A stretch of 64,000 bases of DNA from assembly GCA_033297205.1 (NCBI GenBank), contig MU859205.1:1-64000 (forward strand), in the 5' to 3' direction. Source of the stretch: Pseudoneurospora amorphoporcata (taxonomy: Eukaryota > Ascomycota > Sordariomycetes > Sordariales > Sordariaceae). Below are positions 58,228 to 64,000 of the stretch, one piece after another. The notes below the pieces were generated by a model. That model searched no databases and was not told the origin of the DNA. It worked only from the letters and a program-made list of their open reading frames with translations. Position 1 is the stretch's first letter. Each line of letters starts with the position of its first letter. Position numbers and translations under genes: made by a program.

Positions 58228-59559
58228 GAGGATGAAGCAGAAAAGGGGGGAACTGGTATGGTAGCATGGGGTAATTGGTTTGACACTCTGTTACCAGTTC
58301 TCTGGTGTTTTTGTTTCGATTTTTTTGTTTTTTGTTTTTTGTTGTTTTGTTTTTGTTTTTGGGTTTTGCGTGGTTAGTAGCAACGGAAATCATGAACTGT
58401 GGTGTAAAACTCGGTCGAATGCGCGTGTGTGAGAGGGAAAGACGGCCTTGTGTATTTGGGGTCATTTTAGCTGTTTGTTTCTCCCCGATTTGCTCCCTCA
58501 TCTTGCTCCTTGGGTGGCAACACTGCAAACGGGCAGAATCTTTACATATACGGGTGAGGGAGACACTGGGGAAGGAATGGGAGTCGGGTTCGGAGGCGGT
58601 TGTGGCGGCTGCGGTTTCAAAGGCATGATACACGGCTTTTTCTAAACTCGTCTTTCTCTTCTTGACGCACTCTCACTCGAACCCTCTGTTGTGGTCTTTG
58701 TTTTTAGTATTATTTTATCATATCTATGTAGTCTCGCGGAATTCTATAATCAGTACTAGTATCAGAAGCCGAAGCCCTTTCCTGTTACTTGCACCACTTC
58801 TTCGCCCATGACCATGGATGTTTGACGCTGAGAGATTGTTTCGATATCGTGGAGCAAAGAAGCGTGGTGGACTGGTGGTTCGATTGATGGATCATTCCGA
58901 GGCAGACTCGGTGGGGCCGTTTGAGCCAACATTTAACAAAGCTGATTGGCCAACTGGGCAATTACCCCTGAGCTTGTGCAGCACTTGAAAAATTATGCAA
59001 GGGTGATTGGCTCTAGACTAGAGACGGGAGTCCAGGCTCAGGTACCTTGGAGGCTACTGCCGGTGCTGAATGGTTGTGTACCTCTACCAGTACCTGATGT
59101 ACGTTCTGGTGCTGAGAGAACGGTAGCTGGAACACTCCGAAGGGTCCGTCCGACACGCTCGGCGCAGGCGACCCCAACCGCCGCTTTCGTGGATTTCTTG
59201 ACCGCCCAACTTCTTCCGATTGCCAGTGTCAGTCAGTGTCAGCAACGAACTTTTTGACAAACCACGGCGGAGACGCGAGATCCCTCAAGTTCCTCAGCCA
59301 AAGAGGTCCGTCCCTAGCGGTACCTCTCTCGATCTCGGTCGACGAATACGGTACCTGAACGCCCGACTCTCCTGGCCATCGACGTCGAGTTTCGGGTTGA
59401 GAAGGAATCTACGCAGCCGGCGCGCACATCTCATCCGATTCCCAATCCGTCGCCGCATCACACCCGTTGAGCGAGCGCAACCCCCTCGATCGCATCGCGG
59501 CGCATTCAACCCAGCTACCCACACGACCAACCCATCAATCTTGGGCTACAAGAACCGAG
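58228..59559. other. FKS1 3' flank and LCB1 promoter
   Basis: A T/G-rich tract (about 58318-58365) follows FKS1, then general intergenic sequence. The LCB1 leader near 59210-59559 is C/A-rich. No gene supported. Confidence 0.4.
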
Positions 59560-61353
59560 ATGGAGCTCCAAGAACTCCAAACCCACCTGACCGAGTGGCT
59601 CAACGAAGCCACCACCGCCTTCCAAAAGGTGCCGGGATCCGCAGTCCTGATCCGCTATGTCAGGTCATCGTACCAGAACGATCCGGTGCGCTCGGCTATC
59701 GAGTTGGTCCTGGTCATCTTCTTTATCAGATATCTTATGTCGCCGGCGTACTCGACTTCGAAGCAGAACTTTATCAAGTTGACTGACGCTGTGAGTTCCA
59801 CTCTGGGGGAGGGCTGTTGAGTAGAGGACCAAAGTGCTGATCCTGGGATGAACAGGAAATCGATGAGCTCGTTGACGAATGGACCCCCGAGCCTCTCGTG
59901 CCGGACATGAACGCCCTCGAGGAGATAGAGGCCGAGAGGTTGCCAGTTATTGTTGGGTAACTCAACCCGTTTGAACTAGAGAAGAGGGACAGACAGCCGT
60001 GCTGACACACCATGGCATGAACAGCCCAACCGGTCCCAAATGCAAGCTCTCCAACGGCCGCACCGTCACCAACCTCGCCTCCTACAACTTCTACAACCTC
60101 AACGCCAACGAGCAAATCAAGGAAAAAGCCATCCAGACCCTGCGCACCTACGGCGTCGGCCCCTGCGGCCCGCCTCAGTTCTACGGCACCCAGGATGTGC
60201 ACATGCGCACCGAAGCCGACATCGCCAACTACCTGGGCACCGAGGGCTGCATCGTCTACGCGCAAGCCTTCTCGACCATCTCGTCCGTGATCCCGGCCTT
60301 CCTGAAGCGCGGCGACGTCGTCGTAGCCGACCGGGCCGTCAACTACTCGATCCGCCGCGGCCTCGAGATCTCGCGCTCCAACATCAAGTGGTACGCGCAC
60401 AACGACCTGGACGACCTCGAGCGCATCATGCAAAAGGTGGCGGCCGACCAGGCTCGCGCCAAGAAGCTGACGCGCCGCTTCATCGTGACCGAGGCCCTGT
60501 TCGAGACGACCGGCGAGATGAACGACCTGCCTCGCCTGATCGAGCTCAAGGAGAAGTACAAGTTCCGCATCATTCTGGACGAGACCTGGTCGTTTGGTGT
60601 CCTGGGCCGCACTGGCCGCGGCCTCACCGAGGCCCAGAACGTCGATCCCACCCAGGTCGACATGATTGTTGGTTCCCTCGCCGGTCCTCTCTGCGCTGGC
60701 GGCGGTTTCTGCGCTGGACCCAAGGACGTGGTCGAGCATCAACGCTTGACGGCCGCGAGTTACACGTTCTCGGCGGCGCTGCCGGCTATGTTGGCTATTA
60801 CCGCGAGTGAAAGCTTGCATGTCATTCAGGAAAACCCCGAGACGACGCTTGGCGTGTGCAGGGAGAATGCGCGGTTGATGAGGGCGCAGCTTGACCCCAA
60901 GAGCGACTGGGTGGTTTGCACCAGCGCGCCCGAGAACCCGATTTTGTTGCTGATTTTGAAGCCGCAGGTGGTGGAGGCGCGGAGGCTGACGGTGGAGGAT
61001 CAGGAGAGGTTGTTGCAGGAGGCTGCTGATGAGGTATGTTTTCTTTTTTGCTTCTTTTTTATTCCTTTTTGTCTTTCCCCGCTTCGGTTCTCTCACTGTT
61101 CTTTACTGACTAAGACACGCCAACGCAGTGCCTCGCAAACAACATCCTCGTCACCCGTCTCAAGGGCGGCCCCATCACCCACCACACCGGCCTCAAGGAC
61201 AACGTCTATACCGCCACGCCCGCCCTCAAGGTCTGCGTCACTTCTGGTCTGTCCAAGAAGGAGACGGAGAAGGCGGGTATTGCGATCCGTCACGCTATTA
61301 CCAAGGTTATGACCAAGAAGGGGAATAACAAGTTGGGGGTTCCTACTGCTTAG
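59560..61353 (+). CDS. LCB1: Serine palmitoyltransferase subunit LCB1
   Basis: Partner of LCB2 in the first step of sphingolipid synthesis (serine plus palmitoyl-CoA) at the ER. Exons 59560-59790, 59856-59956, 60025-61033 and 61129-61353, with introns that fit GT...AG rules; 521 residues. Residues 40-65 form the membrane anchor (VRSAIELVLVIFFIRYLMS). The alpha-oxoamine-synthase fold shows TNLASYNFYNL, YGVGPCGPPQFYGTQDVH, IVYAQAFSTISSVIPAFLKR and LDETWSFGVLGRTGRG. At the place where LCB2 has the PLP-binding Lys, this protein has IVGSLAGPLCAGGGFCAGP, with no Lys, which identifies the non-catalytic LCB1 type. Cys158 in GVGPCGPP corresponds to human SPTLC1 Cys133. Confidence 0.93.
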
Positions 61354-62669
61354 AGAGACGCCGTCTCAAATAGTTGGTAAGGGGGGGGGTTTTACTTCTT
61401 GTTTCTTTCTGGCCTCTACTACATGGTTGACCATGCTATAAAATCTCTTTATTGGCTTAGTTGATTGGTGGTTGTAGGGCGGCGAGGGAAATGTGGAGGC
61501 TGGGAGATCCGGTGAATGGAATAGGAAAAAGAAAATGAATGGTTTGAAATGACATAGGATATGAATAAGATGGATGGGCTGGTTGGTAGGCAAGGTGAAA
61601 GGGTAGATGGGGGGAATGGAATGGATGGATGTCACGATAGATAAGATAGTTAATTCGTAATCACGTGAACGGTATTGGATAGACTATCTTGGTTGTAAGT
61701 TACGGCCTCCAAGTTCAAGTTATGTTCCTGAGGGCGTGGTCCGCCCGAAGTCTAGACATTCCTCGTCGGGGTCGTCCGGTAAGTAACACTTTTAGATTCT
61801 ATAGGAAGCTGACTTCAGCCAGTGTGGTTAAGCAGGCGACTTCACGGAGAGAATGGAATGTTGGTCTAGGTTAGTCTTCCAGTCTGATACATCTCGAGTA
61901 CCGGCCACCAGGCACGAGGGAGGGAGCACATGCGTTTAGTTGGAAAACTGATAATAATGGGCTTAGCATTCCAGTGATGTGATGAAGTCGGATTTAACGA
62001 CCACGACGAGGTCCGAGACAACACCTTGCGCGGAGAGACAGACAGTCATGCGAGACCCAGGACAACGCAACGAACTGTGAGGTGGAAAGTGGGGGTAAAG
62101 TAGAGCAAGTGTGTGTGCCTGCCGCTTTATGATCATGGTATCAACCTAGAGGTACCAGTCTGCTGAGGACACTGCTCGCCATCTTGGCTTCCTGCCACGC
62201 CGCTCCGCCTCAATTGTGAGAAAGACCACTCGGTTGTTTTCTGTGAAGGTGATGGGTGGCTTCCGCTTGGTGGATTAGATGCTAGCTAGGGACGAAGTTG
62301 AAAAGAAGGAGCAAAGTCAGTCACTGACGGCTTATATCCAACTAAGTAGGTGACTGATTTTCTCTTTTTCCTCTTGGAATTCTGCATCTGCTTCAACTGT
62401 CCTCGCCTTGGCAGCCCTTCGTTACGTCCGAGTGACAGCCAAGCGCACCGTCAAGTATCGCGACCCTCGGAGTTTTGGATTTTCTTGGTGTTTAGGTTGT
62501 GTTGGCTTGTTGCCCGACTCCTCTTCTTTCGACATACATCGGAGTCTATTATCCGCCCCGTCTCTCGTTCCAAGTTAAGCTGTACGTACGACAGCCCCTC
62601 TACATACATCCCTTGAACACAAGACGAACCGAAGTCGCCCCCCTACGTGGTAGGACACTCTCGTTTAGG
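61354..62669. other. Intergenic stretch before the GH17 gene
   Basis: LCB1 3' flank and promoter of the GH17 gene. It contains short repetitive runs near 61620 (ggatggatg-type). An open frame at 62350-62616 lies in the leader and shows no features. Confidence 0.4.
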
Positions 62670-64000
62670 ATGAAATATTTGACAATGCAAATCTCTCTAC
62701 TACTAGCCCTGGTGGCCAGTGTCATTGGACGTACTTTACCTATTCCGTCCTCGGCTGGAGACGGCAGTAAGCCAGCCCTTCACTCCACAAGAAAACACAA
62801 ATATGGAAGCGGGGAGACTAACCTGAAGACTCTGGGAGGATTAGGAAATGACCATCATGTGGTCAATCGACACAATGCTCGGCCTCGTCGTGTTCATCAC
62901 TGCAACCATCCTCGGCGCTTGATAAATGTCCCTTTCCATGTGAACGTCCATGTGGACGAGAACGCACGAACAATCAGCACGGAGACGGACGTTATCCCCA
63001 TCATCTCACAGCCAATTCTCTCTTCCTCGTCATTCTCATCCCCAGCAGAAACAACCCTCAAACCATTGAGAACCAAACGCACCATTCTTTCCTCCTATCT
63101 TTCGTACAACAAGGCCAACACAAAACTCACCAAGCTCACGAAACCGAGCACGCCATCAACCAACACGACAAAATTCCACACCAACGCTACCGCGACCACC
63201 ACCCTCATCCACCCCGGCTTCTCCCCCCAACGGCTTCCCGGAATAACCTACGCCCCTTACGACCTCACAGGCTGCCGCTCGCCCCAAAACATAGCCAAAG
63301 ACTTCTCCCGCATTGCCAAAACCGGCCGCTACTCGGCTGTCCGCATCTACGGCGTCGACTGCTCCCAAGTCCTAAACACGCTCCGCGCTGCCTCTTCCGC
63401 GTCTGCTTTTGGTCCCCCACTCAAGCTCTTCCTAGGAATTTTTCACCTTTCAGATCTCAACGGGCAGATAACCACCTTGGTGAAGGATGTGCAGACCTTT
63501 GCTGCCACCAGCTCTCCAAAGAGAAGCGTGCAAGAGGTCTGGGATACACTAATAGACACGATAAGCGTGGGCAACGAGCTGGTAAACAACGGACAAGCCA
63601 CGCCCGCTCAAGTCTTGGCTGCGGTGCGGCGAGTAAGGGAGGCCTTGAGGAGGGAAGGCTACAACGGCCCCGTGGTGACGGTTGATACCTTTGTTGCCGT
63701 GCTCGCCCACCCGCAACTTTGTTCCTCGCCAGACACGGATTACTGCGCGGTGAACATCCATCCGTTTTTTGATGCGCACACGAACGCGGCGCAGGCGGGG
63801 AATTTTGTCAAGAGGCAGGTGCTGAATATACGCGAAGCGACTTCTGAACAAGGAGGAAAGAAAAAGAGGGTGGTGGTCACGGAAACGGGGTGGCCGACGC
63901 AAGGGAATGCGAATTACAAGGCTGTTCCCGGCAGACAAGAACAAAAAGCTGCGGTGGAGGGCGTGATGACGGTTTGGAATGAGGCAGCCCAAAGACAGTT
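62670..64000 (+). CDS. GH17 beta-1,3-glucanase/transglucosylase, 3' end outside window
   Basis: Wall beta-1,3-glucan-modifying enzyme of the Scw4/Eng-like GH17 family, cut off by the window end; no stop and no intron in the visible 443 codons. A signal peptide is clear (MKYLTMQISLLLALVASVIG). About 170 residues of His/Arg/Ser/Thr-rich linker follow, then the catalytic domain beginning GITYAPYDLTGCRSPQNIAK. The proton donor is Glu303 in SVGNELVNNG and the nucleophile Glu405 in VVVTETGWPTQG. YCAVNIHPFFDA is also a family motif. The spacing between the two Glu (102 residues) fits GH17. The long basic linker is unusual and may be cleaved by a Kex2-like protease. Start chosen as the ATG directly before the signal peptide. 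Confidence 0.9.
   Translation, partial: MKYLTMQISLLLALVASVIGRTLPIPSSAGDGSKPALHSTRKHKYGSGETNLKTLGGLGNDHHVVNRHNARPRRVHHCNHPRRLINVPFHVNVHVDENARTISTETDVIPIISQPILSSSSFSSPAETTLKPLRTKRTILSSYLSYNKANTKLTKLTKPSTPSTNTTKFHTNATATTTLIHPGFSPQRLPGITYAPYDLTGCRSPQNIAKDFSRIAKTGRYSAVRIYGVDCSQVLNTLRAASSASAFGPPLKLFLGIFHLSDLNGQITTLVKDVQTFAATSSPKRSVQEVWDTLIDTISVGNELVNNGQATPAQVLAAVRRVREALRREGYNGPVVTVDTFVAVLAHPQLCSSPDTDYCAVNIHPFFDAHTNAAQAGNFVKRQVLNIREATSEQGGKKKRVVVTETGWPTQGNANYKAVPGRQEQKAAVEGVMTVWNEAAQRQ

Noticed and set aside
1..64000. tRNA, 5S rRNA or CRISPR arrays
   Set aside because: I looked for tRNA B-box (GGTTCGANNCC) with a paired A-box and for the conserved 5S core and found none; repeats with unique spacers are absent. 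A covariance-model scan would be more sensitive.

Overview
This window looks like nuclear DNA of a filamentous ascomycete, most likely Sordariales and Neurospora-like. The reasons are genes broken by short introns (about 55-210 nt) with GTANGT-type donors and CTAAC/CTGAC branch sites, long homopolymer tracts confined to introns and UTRs, and a familiar set of fungal genes (FKS1 glucan synthase, DASH subunit Dam1, LCB1, SCOT, GH17, a lipase/NB-ARC NLR). Species assignment is inference. All gene models were worked out by hand from translation and splice-site fit, with no database search.

Region 1 (1-14 kb) is the unusual part. It holds a head-to-tail, plus-strand array of unrecognised genes at 1577, 5750, 8513, 9959, 11239 and 12856. 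Five of the six have a first exon of only 15-20 codons followed by a phase-1 intron. Five of the six (all except the 1577 gene) encode a short coiled coil with a recurring pattern (LxSRLxxxExKN, then CKKY or an equivalent) and most have an acidic, Glu-rich tail. The 1577 gene instead carries RNA-polymerase-II-CTD-like Y-x-P-x-S-P repeats and shares an LPDYEYYE-type motif with the 5750 gene. Its reading frame is interrupted by an in-frame TAG. Between the array members lie stretches that still read like protein but are frameshifted (3.6-5.1 kb and about 7.6-8.1 kb). I read the block as a rapidly diverging tandem family with decayed members.

Region 2 (14.4-21.8 kb, minus strand) is a fungal NLR locus: an alpha/beta-hydrolase (SERAC1/LipA-like) module immediately upstream of an NB-ARC protein with a tail of more than 1,300 residues of low complexity. 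The two may be one gene.

Region 3 (24-45.3 kb) is a gene-dense, ordinary housekeeping block: a SNIP1/Pml1-like FHA splicing factor, an Ariadne RBR ubiquitin ligase, mitochondrial SCOT, a type II peroxiredoxin, a DUF167 protein, Dam1, a Csr1-like CRAL-TRIO protein, a HIT-family hydrolase, Mog1 and a GCNA-type SprT protease. Two of these (the RBR ligase and the CRAL-TRIO protein) have protein-like N-terminal extensions upstream of the expected start.

Region 4 (45.3-64 kb) has about 6.9 kb with no convincing gene, followed by the beta-1,3-glucan synthase FKS1, LCB1 of serine palmitoyltransferase, and a GH17 beta-1,3-glucanase cut by the window end. FKS1 and GH17 both act on wall beta-1,3-glucan; LCB1 starts sphingolipid synthesis. 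No tRNA, rRNA, transposon or CRISPR was found.
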